The translations under genes and the position numbers were made by a program. From the NCBI RefSeq assembly GCF_000003605.2, contig NW_003147777.1:146921-181556 (forward strand): a stretch of 34,636 nt of DNA, given 5' to 3'. Source of the stretch: Saccoglossus kowalevskii (Eukaryota; Hemichordata; Enteropneusta; Harrimaniidae). Under the pieces are notes generated by a model. It ran no database searches, had not been told where the DNA came from, and saw nothing but the letters and a program-made list of their open reading frames with translations. Positions 21,080-32,640 of the stretch are shown piece by piece (positions within the stretch are counted from its first letter, which is position 1; the number at the start of each line of letters is the position of its first letter).

Positions 21080-21880
21080 AAACACACAGTTAGGGCATGT
21101 TCATGACATGTTTGTAGCTTGATTGAAACAGTTTATGTAAACATATGTGAAACATGTTTCAACATATCAGAAATATAAGCATATTTCAGACATATTTCAA
21201 ACATGAATATAATTAATGATCATCATTTATTCCCACAAACATTTTCCAAATAAATAAATAAATAAATAAATAAATAAATGTGACAAAACCAAAAACAAAA
21301 TAAAATAACAAATGAATTATTAAAATCGTATTCAAGCATTGCAGATGGAATTTCAATGTTAACAGCACTCCAAAATTTGTATTGCATTCTCTTGTAAAAA
21401 AACACATGTTCATCAACAGAACTCACCCTATATCTGTCATTGTGATTTCAATGGAAATTACTTTACGCAAACTGTACAATAAATACATGTAGCTTCTTCT
21501 GTGCTACCACATCATATTTACCTAATAATCCGACATGGCTGACTCAAAATCTCATAAAATCCCGTGAGATATTGTGAAACTTTATACAATTATGTCCCAG
21601 AGTCTTTTTGGGACACGTTTGAGACTAGTCTGAGAAACGTCTATATCCAATTTTGTAGTTCACATCTAGGTTTCAAAATACACTGAGAAAACATGCCTGC
21701 ACCAGAAAACTAATTTTGAAACAATGATTTTAATAGGAAATGTTTCAGTCATGTTACATATCTCAGTAAGAATGCACAATTTCCAAGATATGTTTCGAAC
21801 ATGTCTAAAACACATCTCCCCCATATACAACATAAACGGAACATGTTTTTGACCAATCTGGCACATGTATTTCTCCCAAA
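21080..21880. repeat. Low-copy interspersed repeat zone rich in ACATGTTT words
   Basis: Both flanks of the TAAA microsatellite (about 21080-21200 and 21700-21880) are packed with variants of CATATTTCA, AACATGTTTCAA and ACATGTTT in both orientations. GCACATGTATTT occurs at both outer sides (near 21031 and 21860). This suggests one unclassified element, perhaps a degraded foldback or MITE, but clear terminal inverted repeats were not found. Confidence 0.33.
21248..21279 (+). repeat. TAAA tetranucleotide microsatellite
   Basis: Eight nearly perfect AAAT/TAAA units in a row. Confidence 0.95.
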
Positions 21881-22398
21881 TAACATTGAGAAAAGTTAAT
21901 CATAATAATGAACCACTGTTTAAAAAAACCTAAACTGTGTTTATCACTGGAGTAATCTTGTTATTCCTCTATTATGACATTACCTTATGTATGTGAATCT
22001 ATTTCCTATATTTAAGCAATACAGGCCGGTATTATTTTCGTCGTGTATTCACCACTTCTTATCATATATCGAATATGTTTATTGCGATCTGCTGTGTCGG
22101 CCATGAGTGTCAATTCATATTATGGCATGGCATGACCATGTCTTCAAATCGTGGAGATTTCTCCAATACAAATAATGACACCCCTCCCCACACAAACACA
22201 ATTAAACGATATTTTTGAAAATAATAATTTAATTACCTAAAGCCAAGTCGTCAAATCCCTATACGAAATACTGAGAAAGACTATGTGACAAATATTATGC
22301 AAAGAACCTGCCTGTGTTTTGCACCCGGTGTTTACTTTAATGCACATATCACGGACTTCCTATGGTAGCTGTATAATTCTGCTGCCATGCATTTGGCA

Positions 22399-22400
<2 letters not shown>

Positions 22401-22435
<35 letters not shown>
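22401..22435 (+). repeat. TA dinucleotide microsatellite
   Basis: An uninterrupted AT/TA run of 35 bases. Confidence 0.95.
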
Positions 22436-22440
<5 letters not shown>

Positions 22441-24601
22441 CTGTAAATCTGGAGCTCCTTTATAAGCCGAGCCGTGTACCAAACTTTGAACGCTTGAAAA
22501 ACAATGTGTACCTATATATTTCCATAGTATATACAATTTATATTATAGCTTTGCTTGAGTGAGTGTGTCTAATCGTCATCTCGGAATCTACGTTCGAGAG
22601 CTATGCGGGTTGCTATACGAGAATGCATTCGACCTCGATTACGTCATAGGCGTTCGGAATACAGGAGAAAAGATATTAATATCTATGTATCTATCCATTT
22701 TAATATGACTATATAATTTGAATCTATTTATTTTATTGTATTTACACTTAGAATTGGATATGTGTTTTTTCGTGTGATTGTGATTTTTGCTGATTGGTAT
22801 ACGTTTAATGTATATAGGTTCATTAGGACATTACACAAGGACTATCTACTGCATTCTTTTTACAGTAGTATCCATCAGTGTTAAATATCTAGAGAGTAAA
22901 ATACTCATGCCGGCGATAAATAAAACGACTGCATATCAAGCATATCGGCGTTTATACAGTTTATACGATAATCAGATAATGGGTCATAAAATTGTCTATC
23001 CCGTGATCGATTGGCATGATTTGTAAACTATAAAACATTTCAGATAAGGAGAAATTTTGTTCAGCGTCTAAAATGAGTCAGAGGACACGTTTTTGTAGTT
23101 TATGCATTTCAATAAGTTCAGTCTTGCTCGTATTGCCCCAGGCCACGCGTCTGTACTGAATACTGGACTGAAACATAAATTGACACTAAAGCACTCCTAC
23201 GGTACTTAAACAATGCTGACTTGTATGCAGAATCCATACACGCCCGGCTAACCTTTTACATGTAATGAGTAATAGCATTAATCAACATTATTAATGATTT
23301 TTAATATTCACGAATATAGTTTATAAATAATTGAACAAATGTACATGATAATGTAGCATTTCAATTATTATTACATAGTATCTAAAATATGTGCAATAGT
23401 TAATTTATTCTTATTAAACACAAAGAATAAAGACATTTAAAATCATTACTTTCCAGTCCAGTTTTCACAATTATTTATCACGGCAGTTAAAGCATTAAAG
23501 AAAGAAAGTAACGTAGTGTAGGACCTTGTCAGATAACACTCACACTGGATAGATAGTAAGTTAGACACAATGAAATACTTAACCCCTTACGGATAGATCA
23601 GCTTCAATCCTAAATCCAGCAATCAACGATTGTATCCTGCTGTTCACTTCTATTATAAAATCGCATATTTTTCAATAAATCTCCAAGCATGGCGAAGTAA
23701 ATCGATCGACCAATGGATCTGACCGTTGACGCAATCACGTGATTACAACTGGTGTGCCTCAAAGGTTAATCCATTGCCGGGTTGCCACTACGAAACACAA
23801 TTCATATACAGTATACAATCTATGACATTCTTGTAAATATATGCAAGTTGCTGATAATAATAAATAATCCTGCAACATCGTGTGTACGTGACGTCACTGT
23901 GGTAAATCAGTCAACAGCGTATACAGATATTGCACATAACAAGCGTGATAACAGATAAGTCCAGAGTAAGTGACAGCGAGAAATATTTTCAATAACTGAT
24001 AACATGAAAAAACATGTTTAAAATAACTTATTCTAAAAATGAATTGTTATAAGCCTCCTCTAAGTTAACTGCTTTGCAACTAATATTGACAATATTTAAC
24101 TGTACAACATTTAGGTTATATACGGCACGCTGAGATAAAAATCGAGCATAAGCAGACGACAGACCAGGCGAGTACCAGACACGTTTTGTTATTCGAAGTG
24201 ACGCTGCGATGAACGCGCACGTACCTCATGGAGAGTTTACTCGCAAAATGCGCAATATATTAACATTTCTGGCACTAATAATTCCTATTAGTACTTGTAT
24301 TAGGTTTCCCTGTTTTGATAAGTTTATCACATTCCACAATAGCTATAAATAATGCTCACAGTCACGCAATCTCAGTTCAGTGAAATATTTAAGCCAAACT
24401 GTTCATTAATGTTGGTAGTATGGCAACTAATTTATCAAATTAATAAGAAAAAAAGATATTTTGAATATCATAAACCTGTGGTTGTTTTACATTATTTCTG
24501 TCAGGATTTGTAAATCGTAACACCTCTATTTTAGCTAAATTTTGCTTAAAGATTTCTAAGTGACATGATTGTTTGTTGCGCCTTCCAAGTGGCCAATGGA
24601 A

Positions 24602-25153
24602 TTATTCATAAAACTGCCGACTGTTCAGCGCGTAGATAAACGCATTGATGCATGAGTTGCCGAGGCACATTAGTACGGTTGTTTCGTAGTATGTCAAATA
24701 GAAGTCTACTCGGACTTCAAACGTGGATAATATAAACTAGATCCATTGGTTCGGGCTCCAGCAAATAAAAGCACGACAGCTACGGCGGATAGCATCTTCA
24801 GTATACGCACACATCAGACAATGTATTGAGAATCTCTTTGAACATCTTGGTGTATGCGAAAACCATAAAAATCATTGAAAATATGTGAGTACAAAAGAAA
24901 AATCCATTACAAATACGATTGCTAACATCCAAGCTATGACGATAAGTATGTATGTTTTTGCGTTAGTGAAAGAAACTTCGTAACGAAATGGATACACAAT
25001 CGCACAAAATCTGTCAATGGTACGCCAACAAGAATGGAAAACCGAGGATATTGCAGTCATTCAAAAGGACACAATCAGTTGTAGATATTCAGGGTATCTG
25101 AATGGAACATTTTCAGCGACGGAAGTCGAGTTTGAACGATTTTCAACTTCCAT
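24602..25153 (-). pseudogene. Class A (rhodopsin-like) GPCR pseudogene, internally deleted
   Basis: A relic of a single-exon seven-helix receptor, probably of a peptide-receptor type. The start is ATG 25151-25153, giving MEVENRSNSTSVAENVPF with two N-glycosylation sequons, then LQLIVSF (start of helix 1) and an in-frame TGA (25061-25063). The rest of helices 1-2 and most of helix 3 are missing. The frame resumes with the helix 3 end TIDRFCAIVYPFRY, a DRF in place of the usual DRY, and helix 4 (YILIVIAWMLAIVFVM). The second extracellular loop is absent, and a frameshift leads to helix 5/loop 3 (FMVFAYTKMFKEIL). Another shift gives KMLSAVAVVLLFA (helix 6), then after a further shift WSPNQWI, a TAG, and FYLTYYETTVLM. 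Helix 7 closes with NSCINAFIYALNSRQF, where the family NPxxY is NAFIY, followed by TAA. The span is about 550 bases against the roughly 1,050 expected. Cys and Pro landmarks make the family certain; the ligand cannot be told. Confidence 0.88.
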
Positions 25154-25159
25154 GAATAA

Positions 25160-26860
25160 TTCTGGTTTAGACACAATGCTGACTGTGACAGCGATTCTTT
25201 TAATAATCGTTGAATGATGACTTGACAACTTTGCCTATGCAGAGCTCTGGTACAGTGACGGATTCATATGCTTGGCTCTATGGGAATTTGGCGTATGGAA
25301 TACATGCGACCAGTTTAGACCGCTTTTAGTAATATTTATTCTTACCTATGGGCTAATAGTTGAACATTCGTTTGGTCGTTGAGTACAAACATGTTATCAT
25401 GTTATCGTAATCAACACGACATACACATAATACCCCAGTTGTACAGGATACAATTTAATATATTTTACAGATATGTATCACATATCTTCTTTTAATTGAA
25501 ATACATTTTATTAATTGCAATGTGTAGTGATCTAGTTTAAATATGAATGGCATTCCCACCTGAATGAATTGTATGTATAAATTAAGAGCCTACATAAGTA
25601 ATTGAATAAACTTGAACTGGTGTTCATTTGATATTCAGCTAACTGCGTGTACGTGTTTCCTTTATGCTGTGCCCGCTCCACGAGGATAGTACACAATGTG
25701 TATTGTTTCTAAGTTAAGGACCCATACAATTCACTTATTACATTACATTTTAGGCGAACTGGAAACCAAAACAAATCGTAAAATAACGTTTATGCGTGTT
25801 AATAAGTTTTTCTTGGTTATAAGCACACCCATGTCATGTATATTATGGTTCATTTCATAACACTTCATTTATCATGTTCATGTCTACATGTATAAAATTA
25901 CGACTGGTCAATAAACATCTGTTTCAATAATATAAACAAATAACTGGTTGGATTTGAATGTGAATTTCTGTGAAAAATGTCCTACTCTCTGTGCTAATTT
26001 AGTTGGTTAACCCTATCTTAAATAAGCCACACCAGCCACATAGCGCCCCAGAGAAGATGGGTAGTCAAGAAAAACATTGACTGTAGCATTGCAAATTACT
26101 GAAAATGGAAAAGTCAAAGACAGTGAAAAAACAAAAACAAAAAAACACACAGGCATATAAAATACCAACTTTCTAGGATCTATATTTGCTCAAAGTAATC
26201 CAGAGTAGTCCACCATCTTTATTTTAATTTTGGGTGCAACCATTATTATATGGGGACCACGGGTGATAACTTTAGGGAAGTTAACACCCATGATTTTAAA
26301 AATGCCTTGATCAATAAGAGTCTAAGTTACAGGGATTTTCAGTGAACCAATAAATGCATTTGACAGGGAAAATATAAAAACTCTATCACAACATTAATTA
26401 AAACAGCTTGCTGCATTATAAGTATCACTTCCCTGTCAAATTAGCGATTCATGCATATTTGAATCCGACAGGCCAATTCCGTCACACCATGTTGGCCTGC
26501 GACTTCCATCCAATCAGAGTATTTCAAATAAAGATGATTCCCTACAAATTCTAGAGAGCGCTGATGTATAGTTGTATTAATTAACTTTATAAACAATTGA
26601 TCCATTTAAATTGTGCAGGAATAGCATAGTGGGATAAAATCACACCCATCTCACTGAATTTTCTATCATTACGGTTTTTCATCTCAGTCCCATTTTTTTA
26701 AATACATTGTGAAATGTGAAAAACGGAAATTCACAATTTACAAATTAAATATTGTTTTTATCTAATTTTCCAGTTAAGAAATTCACAGGTTTTATCAAGT
26801 ACCACATTATGTCAGAGGTCAGAACATGCATTGATGTTCAGTAAGATAGTCATTGCATAT
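25160..26860. other. No gene seen between GPCR relic and NXPE gene
   Basis: AT-rich, with no recognisable exon or RNA. A CCAATCAGA motif (near 26513) and TAGCGCCCCAGAG (near 26040) are isolated and unassigned. Confidence 0.45.
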
Positions 26861-26863
26861 GTA

Positions 26864-26869
26864 TTTATT
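26864..26869 (-). terminator. Polyadenylation signal AATAAA of the NXPE gene
   Basis: TTTATT on the plus strand reads AATAAA on the minus strand, about 78 bases after the NXPE stop codon, a normal spacing for a short 3' untranslated region. Confidence 0.55.
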
Positions 26870-26946
26870 ATAGGTATCATGCAGAAACCATGTGACAGTC
26901 ATGGGAATGTGTAATTTGCATCTATGGCAAAATTAAGTGCGCTATT

Positions 26947-27773
26947 TTATCTCTTATGACGGCACACATAAGACAAAAATATGTATACTTCCTCTCTAAT
27001 CAATGTCATTGGCATATGTGTATCCATTTTATATGCGTTTGCTATTGAATATGAAAAATTTAAATCCCAAATATCGATAAAAAACACCCCTTCACCCCTG
27101 AAGGTTTCCTTCAATATGCGAATCATGTCATACAAGATCCAGTAATTAGCTATCATATTTCTCTCATGGGGTCCTTTTATAGCTATTACGGTGTTTGGAC
27201 ATCTAGCTTTAAGTCGTTGTATACTTGAACGAATATTTACGAGTAATTCCTCAAAGCTATCCAGCGTCCAAGTGTCAAAATGCGCCCATAAACCTATAGC
27301 GATTACGTAGTTACATTTTGGAGCAGCCATGTTGTCCAGAGTGTCAACAAAGAAAGGAAAACGCGGAATTGGGATTTCATTGTGACGAGACAAAGCATGG
27401 TGTCGAAATGTAAAATTGATATTGTTTCGTATGTCCATCATATCACATGCGTACGCGTTCTTCACTGTAATATTGTATGAACCAGGTACCGGTGCGAGAG
27501 TTTTGCGCCAGTTGCTATCGTTTACTTGTTGTGGATATCCTGCAATTTCAAGCACTTTCTTCAACCACTGAACTGAAGTAGAGTCACCTAGTAAAAACAC
27601 GTGTTTGTCTCGAAGGCAATTTTGTACCTCTGCTACATCATTCCATTGTTTGGCGTTGCATACTAAAGAGTGCCATCTCGTACCAAGCCAATATCCGTCA
27701 CTTGTTGGCTCAGGTAAATCGTCATCACATTGGGGAATGTTGTTGTTTTCATCACCGTCTAACAATAATTCAC
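26947..27773 (-). CDS. NXPE family gene, last exon: PC-esterase-like domain
   Basis: The C-terminal part of a neurexophilin and PC-esterase domain (NXPE) protein. These are secretory-pathway proteins whose C-terminal GDSL/SGNH-like domain is related to acyl-transferring enzymes of glycans; a vertebrate NXPE has been linked to sialic acid O-acetylation, but the substrate here is unknown. The exon begins after TTTGCTGTTTTTAG and encodes about 275 residues. These run through PQCDDDLPEPTSDGYWLGTR, then CLRDKHVFLLGDSTSVQWLK (GDS with the candidate nucleophile Ser), YVIAIGLWAHFDTW, NTVIAIKGPHE, FFIDIWDLNFS and MDTHMPMTLIREEVYIFLSY (candidate Asp and His), and end YVCRHKR with TAA/TAG context at 26947. 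All expected blocks are present and the frame is intact, so the exon looks functional. The gene continues to the neurexophilin-like exon at 28857-29563. Confidence 0.93.
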
Positions 27774-28856
27774 CTAAAAACAGCAAAATTGATACAAGAT
27801 TGTTATTCAAACAGATTTATATTGATGTACAAATTATGTACATAATGTATTGTATATGAACATTTGTTATTTTATTTTCAGTTCGGAAGTACTCGTAGGG
27901 AATGTGATAAATGATTCCATATATATCTTTGAAAGTTCAGCTTCCTTAAATATAAGTAAAACACAAATTATATTGATGTGCATGTCTAAATATGTCTCAC
28001 CATTGGCGTACGTATACATACTCTTTGTTAAAATAAAGAGATAGAGTCACCAAAACCAAGAAATACTTATTACACTCTTCAGAATGGCGGGTATAATTGT
28101 ATTGTAAGTCCTGAGTGTTTTACACATTGCAAAACAAACATGTAAACGCTAATGAAATGTCATACTTGTATATGATTTAGAAATATTCTCATCGGAATTA
28201 CATTCAGTAAATTACGTTGGCTGCTGACGTCACAGACGCTAGATAAAACGAAATGAAGTATTTGTTTTTTGAAGCATCATTTAATTGGTTTTGTCGATGA
28301 TTGACGACACAGTGAAATCGGAATACATACCCTCTGGCTGGATGATAAATTTAGAAATACTGCTTGTCAACACCTGTGCTGCATTCGGCCTGAAATATAC
28401 GAGTACACAACACCTGAAATTACATGTCAAAAGTTGTTCACTACACGCCATTTTGCGTGTTAGTTACATTTTTTCTTGCTGTGGTGAGGCAACTGCCGAG
28501 ATCATGAGTTTCTAATTCTGTTGTTTCATGCATATGTCTGTTTATTTGAATCTATAATTCATTACTAGTATTGGTGCAAAGCAGTATTGTAGTTGTATAC
28601 AACAAACGGAGCAGCACGGCTGATATTGCTCTTACAATAACCAATGTAAAATAATTACATAATCTATCGATAAAAAACAATATCTTATAAAGCGATCATG
28701 TCCTGTTTCTCACATTAATTTGCATATTTAGATTAACTGATTACTACCAAATGTGTTTGTAATACATATAGTCAATAGTGTTTCAAAGTTTCTTTCGATA
28801 TTTGTGAATAAAATCTTTGATTGATGTTACAGAATATATAGTGACATAATACTCAC
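27774..28856 (-). other. Intron region of the NXPE gene
   Basis: About 1.08 kb between the two recognisable NXPE exons. The donor at the right end (GTGAGT) and the acceptor at the left end (TTTGCTGTTTTTAG) are both good. Their phases (2 and 1) do not match, which suggests an unseen short exon of length 3n+2 inside. I could not locate it by eye. ORFs here on the plus strand are shadows. A TGACGTCA palindrome is at 28225-28232. Confidence 0.55.
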
Positions 28857-29563
28857 GTTTTGAACAATTTCTTTCTTTCACCATCTATTTTCATAATATC
28901 TACATATGTCTCAGATGCTACATTTGATATTGAAGTGAGGGTATTGCAACGCAATGAGTCTGGTAGATCACATAAGAATATAGTCTTTCCCAAAGCTCTT
29001 GGATGTGGAAATTCGCACTTATCCATCCATGAGCTGTCTCTAACTAGTACACAACGAGATGTTTCAGTTATATTGTTACTTCGAAAGACTCCCTCCCAAG
29101 ATGCTCGTTTCTCTGTTGGTCTGAACACATCATTCTGATATTTTATCGCTTCTCTCTGTAAAACTAGCACAACCTTCAAATTCACAACCCCTGGGCTACC
29201 AGCGTAAAAGTGTATAGTATATGTTCCATTGTTATGGTCAATCACTTTACCCATAGATGCAAATTGTCTGGTGGTGTTATAAATAGACGCACGCCATAAA
29301 TCTCCACCTAGTATTCGTCGACGTCCATTGATATCACGTGCTATGACACGAACGGTTATGACATCACCAAAGTGAATATAATCAATGTCAGTTTGCATTA
29401 TTACATCTGATTTGATAGCGCTAGTTCTTCCCATGCTTCCTCTATGTCCGCCATGTACGTTCCAACTGTTGTTGTAACTTTGGTTTCTTCGCGATGATTG
29501 AATTAGTTTATAAAAGCTCGTATCTTCTACTCCATGGAAGACCGGGATGACATGAATATAGTC
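28857..29563 (-). CDS. NXPE family gene, neurexophilin-like domain exon
   Basis: An open 707-base exon on the minus strand, entered through the acceptor ATTCTCTTTATAG and left at the strong donor GTGAGT (28851-28856). It encodes HVIPVFHGVEDTSFYKLIQS, then FGDVITVRVIARDINGRRR, GGDLWRASIYNTTRQFASMG, KVIDHNNGTYTIHFYAGSPG and VVNLKVVLVLQREAIKY. This is the immunoglobulin-like neurexophilin fold, with the hallmark DHNNGTY and GGD blocks. A Cys-containing linker (ETSRCVLVRDSSWMDKCEFP, FLCDLPDSLRCN) follows, as in NXPE proteins. The strong donor leaves two bases of a codon while the next visible exon needs one, so a small exon probably lies in between, or a weaker donor within GATGGTGAAA upstream is used. 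Exons for the signal or membrane anchor must lie to the right and were not identified. Confidence 0.9.
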
Positions 29564-29569
29564 CTATAA

Positions 29570-32340
29570 AGAGAATTATGATTGTTATTATGATGTATAT
29601 ATATACAGAGCTCACTCGTGTTACTAAAGTTAGGTATTCTGAGACATTTGGCATCTTTTTTGCACTTGTTGAATGTGGATCTCCCCTAAATGTGATAATC
29701 ATCTTAATAATGATCAATCGTATTACCAACCCTAATTGTAATAACAATCAACTCTTTCTGTAATGCAATAGGTAATAAACAGGCTCGGACTTTTCTAGCA
29801 TATTCCATTTGGAAATAAGTGCACAGTTACATATGCTGTGCATAATTGCATAAAAGGATTAACTATTTCCCCAAATATATAAAAACCATAGATGGTTTTG
29901 TGATGGAGGTTTTAAGTCAGACCTTAGCAAGGCAAAAACATTAAATAACTGCCGTCTAAATAACGCTTTATCTGTACTTAAATTTAATAAGAAAGCTTAA
30001 ACATGTATTGATGGCAGTATAACAGTAGCCGAGAGCAAACTGTCATATATAATGCTGTCATTAAATAAAATAATATTTCGCTCTATCAACCAGTCAGTAG
30101 TTACAAGGCTACTGTGATGAAGTGATGTAGTGTTGTTGCCATATATGGTGTGATGCGTCTTTTTTTCCTTGTCAGTTTACAAGCTGCTGTTTTGGTACAC
30201 ATGAAGTGTAAACTCATGGCCGGGTTCACTGTGAAGGCCTACAGTGAAGTGATGACAAAGTTCGACCAAGCTATACACAATTACATCTATCCTGAACACA
30301 TGTGATATGTCTTGTTCACATTCTATGTAATTTTAAATCCGCAGTGTTTAACAACCATTTCCATTGCAAAATGCCGATTTGAAACATTTGTTGTTGCTAC
30401 AAATTAAATAGATTAGATGTATCAATTAAAATTGCAACTAAACTATAATGACATACTTTCTCATTTCGCAATCTTAACATATGCTGCCATTGTTGTTTTC
30501 CGACAATAAATCTCAAATCAAGAATTGGTTTGCTGACTCTTTTTGAAACACTTGACATAGCTACTTGTATGCCCCTGTGTATTGTGTCACGGCAAATGTA
30601 CTAATAGCTAGCTTTATTTTATTTTATTATTTTGGATTGTCAATAAATACACTTCTTGGTAGCGACCATTAACAAAATATGTAACGACCCAAAACGTGTC
30701 ATAGGAGACACAAAATAAAAAAAAAGTGAGTGATCAACCATTTTGAAAGCTTTTTAGGGATACTTTGAACTGGCTGCTGGGGCGCTGTTCACATCTTTCA
30801 GTCTAGTAATGTCCCAACGACGCAGAAGTCAACACCGTAAATAAAAAACAAAAACAATCTTATTAACTTGAATATATGTACGTATGCAAATGAATAAATA
30901 ACAAAATCATAAAATCAAAATCAAAAATACACAACTATAATACATCAGCAAATAATAAATTGGTCCGTGGCTAATTTAAAGACCAAGTGAAATTGTAATA
31001 TTTTCCAGAGACTACTAGTAATAGTATTTGTTTTTTTTGCGTAATTTTAATAAATTCATTAGCGATGAGTAATTTATATTTATAGTTTAGCTGTGATTTT
31101 CAAAGCTTTACCTGTGGTAGTGATATGGTTTTTCAAAAATAGGATTTTGAAATGAACGGCTAAAATTAAAAACCTCCTTTCATGTTTAGAGAGAACTCAA
31201 GTGTCACTACAGTCACGCTGTTTTTCTATGCGACGGGAGTCAACGCAGCCGGGAATCGTCTTATCATTCTCGCATGAATGATACATCACAACAAGCAAGG
31301 CTCTTACCATTCTCCCATAAACTGTAATTTATGTAATGAGTCTAGGACATCCTAACATGTGTAAGAGATGAATTACGTCATTCAGTTCAAATCCGATAAA
31401 CACTAGCTGTAAATGCTATGTGAATCAGCATAGTGGGCACGATTCTGACCATATCCAATGTAACATGCGGTACAACGTATATGAATGGTGTAACTTTTTC
31501 TGTATTACATTGTTCCAAATATATAACTGGACACAAATGATGGTTGACGTTGTCTGTATATGTCCAGTATGTAGAAATGTAATGTGGATAAAGTTACGTA
31601 TATATGTTACCAACAGACACATTTAAGGTGTCTTATATTAATAATAGTGGGTGTTATCTGTATTATCTGTGACATCACGCCTACCATGGTAATTATGCCA
31701 CTGCCCTATTGGGAAAGCATTAGATTAAAGTATGTACTAATTGCTGCATTGCATAAAATATTTGTAAAATAAATTCAAACACGCAGTGAAAACGTCGTTC
31801 AATTTACCTACAGGAAAACGCAATATAGAATAGACAAAAAGCGTTTTTAATACAGATCTTAGGAATCAAAGCAGAGTACATCAGATACGTGTTTCCCGTC
31901 ATGTCTCATGTCAGTTAGTTGCACACTTAAGTAATGTTGTTTTATGTTAAATACAAGAATACCTTATTAGAATTGATGGTGTTGATACTAAAGGCTACAG
32001 TCGTTATTTTCCTTACTTCGATCAGCTGTACTGTGGACTTTGTCGCTAGTTCTTCGTAGTTGTGATGCTTGGCCGGAATGATTAGTGTAACATTTAACCT
32101 ATATAATTCACCGCGATATGGAAATTAATCAATGGAAATAAAATTATTACCTATTTCAAGAATAGCACTACCACTGGATATTTGTAGCTTGTAATAGTGA
32201 AACTGCTCTACATGTTGTATGTTCTAAAACATGTAGTCATGTGACTTAGTATGACAGCCATAACACCATGACATCGCCTTAACTGTTTGAGCGGCATGAA
32301 CGTAACTTAAATCATACCATTTACCATTATATATGACATA
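29570..32340. other. Upstream of the NXPE domain exon; no further exon identified
   Basis: The 5' exon or exons and promoter of the NXPE gene should lie in this direction, but no signal-peptide exon can be singled out. A hydrophobic open frame at 29508-29747 (minus) overlaps the NXPE exon in a different frame and crosses the splice acceptor, so it is not credible. The region includes the foldback at 31490-31597. Confidence 0.4.
31490..31597. repeat. Imperfect foldback (long inverted repeat)
   Basis: The left arm (31490-31533) and right arm (31561-31597) are complementary. The inner 8 bases ACTGGACA (31526-31533) pair perfectly with TGTCCAGT (31561-31568). Further out TGTATTACA pairs with TGTAAT-type sequence, and GTAACTTT pairs with AAAGTTAC. 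The loop is 27 bases. As RNA it would form a hairpin of about 108 nucleotides with a central bulge. It may be a foldback or MITE remnant or a small-RNA precursor. The ORFs seen on both strands here are by-products of the symmetry. Confidence 0.5.
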
Positions 32341-32343
32341 TAT

Positions 32344-32640
32344 AGTGAAGTCAGAGGTTAAGAGTTTGTTAGGAATGGGTGTAATTGAACCATCAATTCA
32401 CCTTATGCCTCATTCATTGTTTTGGTAGATAAGAAAGGAGGGGGTGTTAGGTTTTGCATTGTATTTCGCAAACTCAATCGCATTAAAAAGTTCGATGTAG
32501 AACCAATGACATCACCTGAAAACCTATTTTCACAATTAAAATAGTGTCGGTACTTCACCAAAATTGATCTAACCAAGGGGTGTTGGCAGATCCCCGTGAG
32601 TGAGGGACTAAAAAGAAGACAGCATACAGCATGCTTTGTA
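32344..32640 (+). mobile_element. Ty3/Gypsy LTR retrotransposon reverse transcriptase fragment (broken)
   Basis: The N-terminal part of a Ty3/Gypsy-type reverse transcriptase. The plus strand encodes GMGVIEPS, then after a one-base shift SPYASFIVLVDKKGG, VRFCIVFRKLNRIKKFDVEP and, after an in-frame TAG at 32542-32544, YFTKIDLTKGCWQIPVSEG. These match the conserved fingers and palm start of the domain, including the first catalytic Asp of the F(S/T)KIDL block. The YxDD block and everything beyond (RNase H, integrase) are missing. The fragment stops where the minus-strand LINE fragment begins, around 32632-32646. It has a frameshift, a stop and truncations, so it is dead. No LTRs, gag or envelope sequences were seen. 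Confidence 0.85.

Larger units (their letters stand above)
19610..24590. other. Non-coding stretch without recognisable genes
   Basis: AT-rich DNA with a TAAA microsatellite, a TA microsatellite, a region rich in ACATGTTT/AACATG words (21080-21880) and a CpG-rich patch at 22560-22680. The longest open frames (for example plus 19884-20135 and 22787-23026) have no recognisable domain. A CRE-type palindrome TGACGTCA lies at 23889-23896. Confidence 0.45.

Noticed and set aside
22560-22690. CpG-richer patch with a frame reading IYVRELCGLLYENAFDLDYV
   Set aside because: Short, without good splice sites and with no family resemblance. It may be an exon, but the support is too thin.
29508-29747. Minus-strand ORF with a hydrophobic run that could be the NXPE signal anchor
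   Set aside because: It overlaps the NXPE domain exon in another frame and runs through that exon's splice acceptor.
31420-31626. ORFs on both strands at the same place
   Set aside because: They follow from the inverted symmetry of the foldback and show no protein family.
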